From contig CAXNAA020000431.1 in the NCBI GenBank assembly GCA_964200075.2, forward strand, positions 1-21,354: 21,354 nt of DNA, given 5' to 3'. Below the pieces are notes generated by a model. The model saw only the letters and a program-made list of their open reading frames with translations, was not told the origin of the DNA and searched no databases. The DNA is from Sphacelaria rigidula (taxonomy: Eukaryota; Phaeophyceae; Sphacelariales). This document shows, piece after piece, positions 1-10,116 of this stretch (positions are counted from its first letter, which is position 1; every line of letters starts with the position of its first letter). The translations under genes and the position numbers were made by a program.

Positions 1-320
1 CATGCATATGCAGGACACGTCATTCCTAACCAGCCTCGTTGGTCGTTCTGGAGGCCCAGTCCCACAATGGTTAACAAGTGACAGCCGCCCATTTATATTT
101 CTCGAGTTTGAAATCAAGATATAGGGAAATGGTAGTTTCGGATCAAGTTTGTGGCCCCTTATGCCGAAGTATCTTGATATCGAGATAACAGAGAAACCTT
201 CAATGCCCCACACCCACAATTTCAATCGTGTGCTGCCGCTCTGCCGGGATTTTCAAAACAATCGAGCGGATAATGATATTTTTACCACGGGCGGACGTGA
301 AGCGGCTGCGATTAGCCCTA
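1..320. other. Region with no recognised feature
   Basis: I see no gene, RNA or clear repeat here. A 60-codon open frame on the + strand (149-331) has no recognisable domain and its end runs into the TIR element that begins at 324, so I do not call it. Confidence 0.5.
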
Positions 321-337
321 TAGTACCGTAATTGTGC

Positions 338-415
338 GAGTCATCACACCCCTGTGCGATCGATTTTTGAATGATTCCTAACATTGATTTTTATCGCACA
401 GGGGTGCGATGACTC
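338..415. repeat. Fold-back (23-bp stem, 32-nt loop)
   Basis: The left arm 338-360 and right arm 393-415 are inverted repeats with one mismatch in 23 bp, around a 32-nt AT-rich loop. The arm contains the CACCCCTGTGCG core that recurs near 506, 570, 1163 and 1238. It lies just inside the left end of the TIR element and could form a hairpin or cruciform. Confidence 0.7.
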
Positions 416-1154
416 CGACTTTGCGATGACTCCGACATGTGCGATGACTCCGACCACTGTGCGGAAAATGAATTAAATTATTCGATTTCCCATTCTGACG
501 CACACCCCTGTGCGATAAATCCGACATACGCGATTCTGAACAAATCAAACACCCTGCCATGCTGTGTTGTGAACGCACACCCCTGTGCGGTGACTCCGAC
601 ATGTGCGATTCTGACAAAATCAAACACCCTGCCATACTATTGGAAGGCGACAGCGATGTAGAGATCGTACAAGCGCCGGCGGGGGGGTGCGAGGTAGAGA
701 ACGTAGACGACGAGCTGTGAAATATCTGTAGCCGGGGGAAGGAGGGGTAGATTTACGAGTAGGCACGGCCCGTGGTAAGTGGCTTCGACCAGTACGCCCG
801 CGTAGACACCTCGTGCCTTGCTTTGTATAGTGCAACGACTGGTGACGGTAGGATTCGAGTTTGTTTGTGGTGTTTTGCGCGAAGAGAGGAGAAAACTGCG
901 GTTGGTGTAGGTAGGTATTGAGTTGTAGGCTGTCGCTCCGTAGCATGAGGTACGGTAGGTTAGCCCCGCATCGTGAATGTCCGGTAATGTGGTCCCTTTT
1001 TTTTTTGAGTGCGGTCGCCGTTTAAGATTTATAACTCAAGAAATAGAAAGAGGTTTTATATGTTTGCACCTGCTACAAACAGCGGTGGCATACTTTCTAT
1101 CATGGGGCCACACGCCGCAGCATGCAACCTCACGCTCGAAGGTGGCACCAACGT

Positions 1155-1258
1155 CGGAGTCATCACACCCTTGTGCGATGACTCCGATCCCCGTGCGGAA
1201 AATGAATTAAATTATTCCCAACTTGAAAAATTAACGCACAGGGGTGCGATGACTCCGG
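1155..1258. repeat. Fold-back near the right end of the TIR element
   Basis: The arms at 1155-1177 and 1235-1258 are inverted repeats of the same CACCCCTGTGCG family as the left fold-back. The spacer shares the string GTGCGGAAAATGAATTAAAT with the region near 460, so the two subterminal regions are related by duplication as well as by inversion. Confidence 0.65.
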
Positions 1259-1305
1259 CATGTGGGATGACTCCGATCTGTGCGATAACTTGCACAATTA
1301 CGGTA

Positions 1306-1740
1306 TTTGTGTTATTATTAGTTTAGAATGAACCGGTACCTCCAGGCCTGAATGTGACCACGGTGTTGCGTTTGCCTTTCAGCATCAAGCAGATGTGCCC
1401 GAGTGCATATGTGCTGCTCGTAGATCTCGAGAAAAGGTCAACTTGTTTATTTCTGTCGACGGATCCAACCTAAACTCAGCAACGTCGTGACATAGCATAG
1501 CACAACAGCAACAGCAACAGCAACAGCGTAGTCACAGAGGCGACCTGTATTAGGCCGCATGAAATGAGATTCCTAACTGCTGGGAAGCTGTTGGCATCCG
1601 GGGTGATTGGTTCGAATTTTTGGAATCGACTGGTTGGCAACCTTCCGGGCGGGTTTGTTGCGAAAACGGAACCCAATTACGCCATCCCAACTGTTCTACG
1701 TAGCGTTCGTGTCGGTCGGTAGACTTTTGATGCGAAACAT
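1306..1740. other. Stretch without a secure gene; short CAACAG microsatellite
   Basis: The only clear feature is a CAACAG-type microsatellite of about four units near 1503-1527. The open frames are short and unconvincing. The 5-prime exon of the UBAC2-like gene may lie here but could not be identified. Confidence 0.5.
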
Positions 1741-1867
1741 GAATGTTTGAGTTTACTTCATTACTTAGTCATTATCCTGGTTTTTCTATCTCGTTACGAG
1801 CCAACTGCAGGCATCCTGGAAAAGACGACCAACTTACGTTATGATTCCCCATGTTATGTAACCAATG

Positions 1868-1973
1868 CAGCGGGAACACCTGTGAGCAAGGTCATCGTCA
1901 TCTGCACCGCCGTTGTCACCTTGGCGGCCCTGTCCAACAAAAATCAGGGCGCGCTGTCACTCTCTGCTTACAG
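1868..1973 (+). other. Probable exon for the first membrane helix of the UBAC2-like protein
   Basis: This + strand frame reads AGTPVSKVIVICTAVVTLAA, which resembles the start of UBAC2 proteins, where a short 'APLSK'-type motif precedes the first transmembrane helix. It is followed by a possible donor GTGCGC at 1974. The frame has no in-frame ATG upstream, so a further 5-prime exon would be needed; CAG at 1867-1869 is a possible acceptor. The donor is phase 2 while the best acceptors before the next exon (ending at 2002 or 2006) need phase 0 or 1, so I could not join it. The homology is suggestive and the structure unresolved. Confidence 0.4.
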
Positions 1974-2038
1974 GTGCGCGAACTCTACCGTTTATTTTAT
2001 AGACAGTAACATCTCTATGCCAAATACCACCCCTGATC

Positions 2039-5000
2039 ATGGATTTTCGGCTACTTTTTGCCCCACGTCGGTATCTACAGGACAGTATTGCATCTGTGTA
2101 TGTTATACACCACCCCCCACATGTGATACCCCCGGGTTATATTTTTTCTTCATCGACGGGTGTACTGTCACATGTGGTATGCCCGTGCAAGCACATCTCC
2201 GGTGTAGATACGGCCTTCTGTGCTTCACTAGTGCTGCTCTCTGTCGACGTCCGATGCGTTTCACAGGGTGTTCGGGGAAGAGAAACAATGGTGGCGCCTC
2301 TTCACCAGCATGTTTCCATTGGCTAGCGTGTGGGAGTTGATGCTAACTCTACATCTTTTCCGGGCTTTCAGGGTATTAGAGAGGTGAGGACCAGTAGCCA
2401 TCATGCAGTTTACCGATATTCGCTGACGTTTTACCGTTTGCGACAAGATACCGCTATACACTACGGGATCTATATGGTAAACATTGAACCCGCCAGTCTT
2501 GCGACCGCGTTTCCAGTCGGCATCAATCCAGTGTCTAATGCCTTAGATCTGCACGTCGCCTTGAGATATTTCCAACAGCAGGATTGCGTCTTCTTGTCCT
2601 GCTCCCCATTTGTCGTTGTGTGTTTCCTCAGACATCTGGGCTCTTCGAAGTACGGATCCTTTTTGGTTTTGGCGGCTGTTCTGACCAAAAGCTTCGAATT
2701 GGCTCTCTGCATCCAGTTTCCCAATCTTCGACAACCATCAGGGCCATTTTCCATCCTTAGCGCGTTGACTACGATATATTATGGTATGTTATATTCCGAT
2801 ACTCCTTGTCAAAGTTGTGACCAATTCGACGTGGCTTCGTAGCAGACCCTGCACGGTACGATGTCGGGTGTTATGTTAGGTAGTGCAGCACAGTGGCCAC
2901 GTGATCACTCGCAGCATCACAATATCGATTGTGCATATCGGCTTGCTTGACGCATTGAAAATTCCCACCACCGATTTCGCACAGGTTATATTCCTTCTAC
3001 TGAAGCCGCCTTCCACGTACTGGGGGATATCCAAATCACTGAGAAGACTTTGACATACGTCGCTGTTCTCTTGGTGAGTGGTTGTTTCGTCACCGCAGGT
3101 CAGACTGGCAATGCCAACCGCCAGGGATACAGCCGTTTGGCACATCGATTGCGTCGTTCAGATCCTTCAAACTGCAATGCTGTATCCTATATATAACACG
3201 CGATTGACGCCATTTCCACCCATCATATCCTCCTACCCCAGCTCGCATTTCATCACGCGTGGGCATCTGTGCCCCCTGCTGCCTATGGCGCGATGGTGGC
3301 ACTGCTGTACTGCCCAAGCTTTTCTCCTCTCCAAAGCTTTCGGGTACCTGGACGGGTGATATTTTCGGTGAGCGTGTGTGATCGTGTGCCCACTCATCGT
3401 TTGATCATGGCATCAAGAGGGCGTCACAAGTGGAAATGGGATATCCTTCTTTCCTCCCTCCCTCGGAGTTTCGGACAAAAGTAAAGGTACACATGTTTTT
3501 TGCAAGCGCGACCCTCACCGTGTACCAGCAACTACTTGAATCTAGTGGCACCCCCCCTCCCAAGTTAATTCTCCACACTCCACGGGGCTATGTTCCCGCA
3601 TGATTTTTCAGGGCGTCCCCTTGATGTCATGACTGCAGCTGCCCGTTTTTTGTCCCATCGTACTTGCAACCCCTCCCCTTCCTCGGGACTAGACGGTAGT
3701 CTCAAGGGATCAATCCATGTTGCCCCCGGTGCCTGCCTGGCATATTAATATCGCGGATTGGATCAATGTTCCCGCATCGCGTCAACTGCAGTTGGATGTA
3801 CTAGGCTACTCAGGTCCTGGCGCTTAGAACGATGAGAAACAGGTCCTACCCAAAAGTGTGGTGTGTGTCGGGACTCGAATCCGCACCTTCCGGTGTTGCC
3901 GCTACGTTTGCCACACAAACGAGGCGCTATGGTTTTACACTTGCGGAAAAACCTCGAACGTGTGTTTTTGACACAACCGCGCGTGCGCCACCGTATGGGC
4001 AGGCACTCGCCAAGCTGTTCCAATTCGGAGACCAGATCGCAGAAAGGCGGAGGCAAATGGCGCGCATCCAGAACAGAAGGGTGAGCATCTGTCGCACGGT
4101 TTGTGTCCGATTTGTTGCTCTGTCGCTGTTAGACGGTCAAATGTGCAAATGCCCAGTGAGTACCCCACATGTACCTCACCTTGTTCTGTGGGTTATCCAG
4201 TATTTTTTTGTTGCGCCTAGGTTCACATGTATCCTCATATTACTGCGTTGGTGTAATAAGCAGCGTGATGATGCCTAGAACGTATCCTTCTAGGAAATCA
4301 CCGCCTGTGGTTGGTTGTCGCACGTGGACGGAAGCGACATTAATCGTGCCCTCCGGGTGTAAGGATGTGCTCACGTTTTCTCGCACGCCGGTGTAGATCC
4401 TTACAACACATCGAGCCGGGCATAATTCCATGTGGGCACCACGCACCGACGTATACGTTATGCTACGTTGTGTGAAATCCCTCGGCAAATGGGAACTCAT
4501 ACGCGAGTTCATCATAGTGTATTGGCAGACCGAAGATGTTGAGCAGGATTAAGTATACGAGGTGAAAATGCGTCCGATTAGACTCACAATCAGCGAATGT
4601 GGCCAACGAGAACTCAAGGGAGTAAGAAGGCCAAAAGCAAGTACAGTAGAGCCGGTTTCGTCAACACATCCCGAATCCCCCCGTTTCATTGTGCTTCTCC
4701 CTGCAAGTATTGTAAGTATTGCGAGCGCGAAACAAGACGACTTTGATGTACGGCGCGTCAGTGCTGACAGGGTCACGTAGAGGTGCGCCGTAGCGACCTC
4801 AGTACTGTCTGTTGCTTTGCGTGTTCCAGCCGAGGCAAGTGGTGCATGTCATATCAGTTACACTGCAAAGTTGTGCGGTACGTAGTGCAGACAGTACAGG
4901 TGGCACTCAAGCATTCAGTGTGTATCTCAATCGACTAAAATGGAGTTGTGCTTCTCCTGTCTCTTCGCTTACCCTGTGCTCTGCCCCATCTGCTCTCTCG

Positions 5001-6497
5001 TTGTCTGTCGCAAGAAACCAAGGGTTCAGGGCATGAAAAGTGGCTTTGTGCGAACCAGTCGCCGAAAATGCGACGGGAACGTCTACGTGCACTTGAACTG
5101 CGACTCAACATTTCTCGGTTTGGGGTTTTTCACAGATTAATAGTTGCGCAGGTCTCACCCAATAAATACCATATGTTCATTGTCACATCCATACATCAAT
5201 GGACGACCGGAGCGTTGCATTGACACACATAAAATACGGTACTGTACATCGAGCTGAATATCCTCGCAACGAAGCACAAAACCACCGACGGAGGTTGACC
5301 GTCCCCCGTCCCCCGTCCCCATGCAGATTCCCTTACAGGCTGCAACGCTACCTATGCACGCACGACGCTGAAAGCTGAATGCGCTGAAATGCCGTTCGCC
5401 CAGACTGCTGCTGTTCGTTGCCCCCCCCGGGGGGGGGCACTGTTGTTGCTCGATTCAAAACAAAAAATTCATGTGCCACACAGGTAGGACAGTACAAATC
5501 GAAGTACAGCTGTGAGTCCTCCTACGCCCACCCACCCCCTTCTCTAACTTTTATCGTGGCGAGCTGCTTCTTGTGCAGCAGGCTCTTGTGGGGAGGACGA
5601 ATTCACCGTCGCTGTCCCATGAGTATTGTTTCATGTTTCTCAATTTGCCAGCCCACTGCTGCCAGCGCTAGCAGTTATGTTCGCTGTGTGCAAGACGCTC
5701 AATGGTGACACACATGGTGCAAGTGTACATCTACGGCTTCACTTCTACATTAGGGTGCCGATCGATGGTTGTAACACCAAAGATTGTATACAATTGCTTG
5801 GGGCGCAACGTCGCTAAATTGTCTCGTTTTTTCCCACAGTGACATTGAGTTTGAATTGCTGGATGATTACTTATATCGGACTGGCCGAATGGAACGCAAA
5901 ATATACATACACTCAGTTTTTGGATTGTATCGTTCCCTACACCCTGATACCCGACGTCCAGACACTTGGGAAAATCGGTGGTCTTTGCCGTACCAACAAA
6001 TCCACCCCGCGGCTCTGCACTCACACGTTTCGGGCCCATGACATGAGCATGCTTCGTGATTTTCATGGCTACCGATGATGCACCCACTCGTGTCTTGCAG
6101 GTTGATGCGGGAGGACGCGGTCAAGTAGACCAGCTGTTTGCGCAAGGTCTAGGAGCTGCAGGTGGCACCGGGGTGAGCACATGGCCTTCATCATGAAGTT
6201 GCTGCACGATTAAGACACGGTACTCGCGCGCACATGGTAGTGCTACTTCGAAACCTGCCATCGTAGTCGAGCAATCGCCACACAGCAGTTGGATTACTGT
6301 CAATACTCTCGTAACATGTTTTGTCTTGCCCTCTCTGCCCGACACAGCTCCGTCAACGAATGGAACTTCCACCACCTAGGGAGGAGGACATCGCGCTGCT
6401 CATGGGGCTTGGTTTTGATCGTAGCACCGTCGTCCGAGTTCTTCTATCGTCAGGCAACAACACCGAAGCCGCAGCAAATCGATTGCTGGGTCACTGA
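2039..6497 (+). CDS. UBAC2: UBAC2-like ER rhomboid pseudoprotease with C-terminal UBA domain (nine exons)
   Basis: The exons I support are 2039-2097, 2267-2383, 2632-2783, 2985-3073, 3319-3367, 3700-3797, 4003-4080, 6101-6172 and 6348-6497. All begin after AG and end before GT, the phases agree, and they encode 287 residues to the TGA at 6495. The rhomboid-like part includes EEKQWWRLFTS, RVLERHLGSSKYGSF and VLGDIQITEKTLTYV, which align in order with human UBAC2 (for example FQIWRL, RIFERRYGSRKFASF and ILGPLSITNKTLIY). An arginine-rich linker, ERRRQMARIQ, and a Gly/Ala-rich stretch lead to a UBA domain containing LMGLGFDRSTVVRVLLSSG. UBAC2 proteins are catalytically dead ER membrane rhomboids that act with ERAD factors such as gp78 and UBXD8. 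The first exon (start) and the small exons 3319-3367 and 3700-3797 are the weakest. Human UBAC2 is 344 residues, so the N-terminal helix is probably missing here. Confidence 0.82.
3845..3950 (-). repeat. tRNA-like (SINE-like) fragment inside a UBAC2 intron
   Basis: Read on the minus strand, GGATTCGAGTCCCGAC fits a pol III B box (GGTTCRANNCC type). It is preceded by a short hairpin and GGAAGGTGC, like a degenerate tRNA anticodon arm and variable loop. A related minus-strand block with GGAAGG...GGATTCGATTCCCGAC lies near 10570-10620. It sits within the intron 3798-4002. It does not fold into a clean tRNA by eye, so I call it a tRNA-derived repeat and not a functional tRNA gene. Confidence 0.4.
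4081..6100 (+). other. Long intron of the UBAC2-like gene, contents unresolved
   Basis: The supported exons on either side are both phase 0, so the 2.0-kb gap can be one intron. Possible extra coding pieces are a frame near 5060-5151 (KMRRERLRALELRLN, with a possible phase-0 donor at 5152) and a frame after a good acceptor (TTTTTTCCCACAG) ending near 5840. Neither fits cleanly with both neighbours. The intron also holds a short GTCCCCC repeat (about 5301-5321) and the palindromic run C8G9 at 5421-5437. Confidence 0.4.
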
Positions 6498-6578
6498 CAA
6501 GGGGGGGCCACTGTCAGGAAGCCACGTCAATATCTGCACGGGAAACTGGGTTGGAGGAACTTTGGTAGAACGCTGTTG

Positions 6579-8826
6579 CTAGGAGGATTTACTTCCGAAC
6601 CCCGCATCACCATGTGCTACTTTATCCATCAAGTGCATGGGCTTGAGAACATTCTCCCGGTTTCCTTCGCAGATGTAGCCGTTGAGCACCATCTCGTCGA
6701 GGATGAAGTGTGTCTTCTCCAAGTTGAACATGATGTCCAGTTCGCATACGCTCTGGAAATACTGCGGCATCGTGCAAGGAGGACAAGTCAATGCAAGACA
6801 CGTCAAGGGCTTAATCCCGATGCATTGAGAACACGAGGGCATCCGCCATCGCCTTTTTATAACTTTTCATTTTGCCGAACGAACCTGTCGCTGCCATTTG
6901 ACAGATGAGTTCATGCTGACCAAAACACGGAAGCGAAGTCGCGACTTTTATGCATGTCGCCACCGGTCATGTAGCGTACAGATATCGTGGTACCATACTT
7001 TTTGGGAGGTTGACGTACTTTCCACTCTTCCCCCTTATCTTCGGGACGTGTTCGTAGTACCAATGGACCCATACATCCTCCAGTACCTACTTGATTCGCA
7101 CTTTATTGTCGACATCGGAAAGTCTTCGTGCCTCTCCTCCACTTACACCGATTTTGAGTATGAATATCTCAACGAAACTTGAAATCTGCAACATCAAGGG
7201 GACACGTGACGACCATTTGGTCAGAGTTCTCAAAAACGTTCGTACTGGTTTTCAGCAATTCCAAAAAGCCTACACACGTGCACCAAAAACTCGCGCAAGG
7301 GGAGTAAGTATGGCATGTAAATTCAGGTGACCACTTCGGCAGCTATGGTATGAAGGTTTGCATGTTTCACAGGATACAAAGGATGTGGTCGATGCGGATA
7401 GTACCACATTCAATACATTCTATCTGAATAAAAAAAATCAGAAGCGTCTCTGGAGCTCGTTGCCATCATTTTTACAAGTACCTTGTCCAGGGTCTCCACC
7501 AAGCAGTGGATGAACTCCAGTACGCCCAGCTCGTTTTCGTCGTCACTGTCCATGCCCACTCCAACAATAAAGAACAAAGACGCATACTACACAGGAGGCG
7601 AGCAAACGAGCAGTGAAGAACGGCACAAGGCGTTACACTTTCATCACTGTCAGGGAACACAATCGTCTCATTTTCAATTCAACTAATTTTACTCGATTAA
7701 AACTTCTTGAACAAGCCGCTTCATAAGGTCCCTGTGTGTGAAAAAATGGCCGACTTATTCGCCCGCGGCGGAAAAGCGACCAGTACCAATGGTGACATGC
7801 ACTTTCGATCAATAGATGACCAATGAGAAGTGCGCCGTCATACATGATCAATTGATTGATTGTCGCACTTCACCTGATCTCCCAGGGATCTAGCCGTGGT
7901 CACATGATGGACGAACCCAAAACAAAACAAAACTGAAACACTCACTGAAAAAAAAGGAGAGAAAAGAAAAGTCGATCAGAATGACATAGTAGGCTAGGAC
8001 GCGAAGAAAACAAAATATGGAGCCACTTATTGTCACAGTCACTTCGGTCCCCGACGAGAAAAACGTGCAACACATGGCATACCACGTTGCACTGATACTC
8101 ATGCATCCAAGAGCAGCGAGCGCAGTGGCAATTGTTGTGCACTGCCAGGGTTTTGATAACCAACCTCATGTTTAACGCCCTCGGGAAGGTCGGGAGGTAA
8201 GCCGGCAACTCTTTGTGCGCAGCGCAAAGTCGAAGAAGAAATAGTCTATCGATGAGAGACCTATGGAAGGTTACCTCCGCAGCTTGTGACACGCGTGAAG
8301 TGCAAAATCATGATGGGCGGCGGTACGTGTGCGTGCGTGGTACATGTTGCTTTTGCTCGGTAAGACCGCTGCATTATGGGATCTACGATATCCTCTTTTT
8401 CTACTCCGCAACATCGACGCAAGGCCTGCTGCTGGTGCGTCCTTCCATGCTCGGAGGACCCAGAGCGACAAACTTCTACTGGGACAACCTGTAGCGGTAC
8501 CTAGTATATGGGGTTCTGACTTGGCCCAGGTCAACTCACTTCACATATTTGATCGGACTGATCGTGGCACAGGATGTGAGAGAAGAATAACTCATCTACA
8601 TGCTGCTGGATAAAAAAGCGGGGAAATGCGCACATGCCCTCACCCGTCTATAAATAATCTTGTAGCCTCGAAACTCAAAAAACGAGCACTGCAGCTCGGA
8701 GCGCGAGAAGCACCGCCGGACCACTTCCGCCTCCAGGGCCACCCTCTCCGGTATTGGCATCCACTCGTAGTATGACGACACCCTTGTTTGACCCATTTTG
8801 TTAACCATCAGAACAAATTTGATCAT
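6579..8826 (-). CDS. AP4S1: AP-4 adaptor complex sigma subunit (three exons)
   Basis: The exons are complement 8644-8826, 7482-7586 and 6579-6761. Every junction is GT-AG and phase 0, giving 156 residues from ATG to TAG. It is a close full-length match to AP-4 sigma (human 144 residues). Key segments are MIKFVLMVNKMGQTR at the start, SRSELQCSFFEFRGYKIIYR, LFFIVGVG, VLEFIHCLVETLDK, and then VCELDIMFNLEKTHFILDEM followed by VLNG. The MFNL and DEMVLNG signatures favour AP-4 over AP-1, AP-2 or AP-3 sigma. The protein is the small longin-fold chain of the AP-4 heterotetramer, which sorts cargo at the trans-Golgi network. It converges on the UBAC2-like gene, with 81 bp between the stops. The C-terminus is about 12 residues longer than in human. 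Confidence 0.95.
7160..7513 (+). CDS. Possible two-exon ORF nested antisense in an AP4S1 intron
   Basis: The exons are 7160-7303 and 7373-7513, joined across a 69-bp intron with a strong GTAAGT donor and a TTTCACAG acceptor, both phase 0. They encode 94 residues. Exon 1 is basic (for example VRVLKNVRTGFQQFQKAYTR); exon 2 has DTKDVVDADSTTF. I recognise no family. It lies opposite to AP4S1, mostly inside its second intron, and its 3-prime end overlaps AP4S1 exon 2 by 32 bp. The clean splice pair is the main support. It could be chance, or part of a longer transcript starting upstream. Confidence 0.25.
7843..8005 (+). repeat. Dispersed repeat, copy 1 (inside AP4S1 intron 1)
   Basis: This block is related to 20131-20300. 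Shared landmarks in the same order are GATTGATTGTCGCAC / GATCGATTGTCGCAC, AGCCGTGG, CATGATG, ACCCAA, CTGAAACAC, a purine-rich tract, and AGTCGA(T/A)CAGAA(T/C)GACATAG. Identity is clearly above chance over about 160 bp. The purine-rich 3-prime part could be the tail of a retroelement. No coding capacity is seen. Confidence 0.6.
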
Positions 8827-8953
8827 GGCGCCTGCTCAGAACGACGAACAACACGAAGAGAGAGAAAACCTCTCAGGGTTTGCAATATATACGTGACACA
8901 GGTGCAACCAGGGTTTGCTATTATGGTACCCCTGGTGACCGTGCCGCAGAGGC

Positions 8954-9292
8954 ATGCGGTACAGCAGCCACACCTCTATCTCGGTTACCAGGTCAAACAC
9001 AGGTGCCCTGAACACAGCATCAATAGATCCCTTTTTTTGTCGTACTGTCGACCTGTCCTCTCCCTGGGGAAGAGTCCTGGTCTCACGGCATCAACCCTTC
9101 TTTCCTCCGGTAACTGGCTTGCACTTTGTCAACGAGGATTGGATCTACAGTCGCACCCCGTCGACTCTCGTCGAATATTCTTCGCTACTACAGCATTGGC
9201 GTTCTCACGCTTTCAAGGACGGGAGAAATATTATGCTCAAAAATCGTATAGAATGGTTCAGGGACAAAAAAAACACAACAATTAGCAAATGA
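8954..9292 (+). other. Coding-like + strand frame, unidentified
   Basis: This open frame contains RVLVSRHQPFFPP followed by a possible phase-0 donor GTAACT at 9110, and further on LVEYSSLLQHWRSHAFKDGR. A second frame is also open here, which weakens the case. It could be an exon of a + strand gene divergent from AP4S1 and continuing into 9707-10546. I do not recognise the family. Confidence 0.22.
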
Positions 9293-9706
9293 CTCGTTGA
9301 TGCACACAAAACAGGTAGACAATTTACACACCCTCAGGATGTAGGGGGGTGATGGCCAACAACGAGCGTACCGTAGAGGACAGTAGAGTACAGTACAGAA
9401 TACATAATACATGCGGAGGGATGTACCACCCGAATCCATCTGCGCACCAGTTTGTGTGCAACAGTAGTTGCTGGCGGCTTATGCCTCCGACCATGCTGCT
9501 GACAGCCACGGCTGGAGGGAGTAAGCAGGAGTGACAGCGTCTGCCGTTGCTGCTTATTCGCAGTCGCCGCGTAGGCTCAGTTCACCCGATCTCCCAACTG
9601 CTTGATGTGTTCGAAAATTGGACGGGTTGCGTCTACGGGGGGATGGGTTCTTTTTCGGGGGTTCTTTGCAGGGATTCCTTTACTCTAAACCCGAATGACG
9701 GATTAA

Positions 9707-9877
9707 CGCACAAAGATTGAGAAGCTTTCTGAACAAAAATCAAGTACTTTCAAGCCGGGAAGAACCCAGATCGTCTACGAGTAAGCACTACACCCGTGTC
9801 TTGTTTGCCTCTCTGTGCGTGGAATGACTTCGTTGTACAGGGGCATGTTCTCTCCTCAGCACGCTTCACCTATATGA
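9707..9877 (+). other. Possible terminal exon pair, unidentified
   Basis: The frame from 9707 reads IEKLSEQKSSTFKPGRTQIV and stops at a good donor, GTAAGC (9781, phase 2). A 60-bp intron ends in TACAG at 9840. The next exon continues EGMFSPQHASPI and ends at TGA 9875. The upstream acceptor is unclear because a TAA lies just 5-prime. The splice pair is convincing but the parent gene is unknown. Confidence 0.27.
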
Positions 9878-10116
9878 ACCAAAAAAACACCCCATCGCTG
9901 GCCCCTTGATCATTCCACTCTCTGCTGGTGTGATTGGTTGAGTACCACTAGCGATAATAAACGGAATGTCAACGCTACATTCGTGTACCAGTAACACGGG
10001 GTGAGATCCAATAGGGTTGAGCGTTTTTGTGGGGTCGAAAGCCACTGGGGGTTGGCATGAGAACCTTCTGTCTCGAAACAATTTAACGTGTGCTTCATTT
10101 CTCACGCCGGTTTCAG

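Larger units (their letters stand above)
324..1305. mobile_element. TIR element of about 980 bp with internal fold-backs
   Basis: The ends are inverted copies. TACCGTAATTGTGC starts at 324 and GCACAATTACGGTA ends at 1305; over 26 bp the arms differ at three positions. If the outer TA is a target-site duplication, as in Tc1/mariner-type insertions, the element proper begins with CCGTAATT. Both subterminal regions carry repeated copies of a motif built on CACCCCTGTGCGATGACTCC in both orientations. The core, about 661-1130, has no convincing transposase frame, so this looks non-autonomous (MITE-like). The inverted ends are seen directly; the class is inference. Confidence 0.6.

Noticed and set aside
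1476-1676. Minus-strand ORF with a leucine run
   Set aside because: The leucines come from translation of the CAACAG microsatellite.
5840-6078. Frame after a strong acceptor as an additional UBAC2 exon
   Set aside because: Its open frames need a phase 1 or phase 2 donor, whereas both neighbouring supported exons are phase 0, and it has no good donor of its own.
8825-8894. Short + strand ORF beginning MAPAQNDEQHEEREN at the AP4S1 start codon
   Set aside because: Its ATG overlaps the AP4S1 ATG on the other strand, it stops after 23 codons, and no convincing donor lets it continue.
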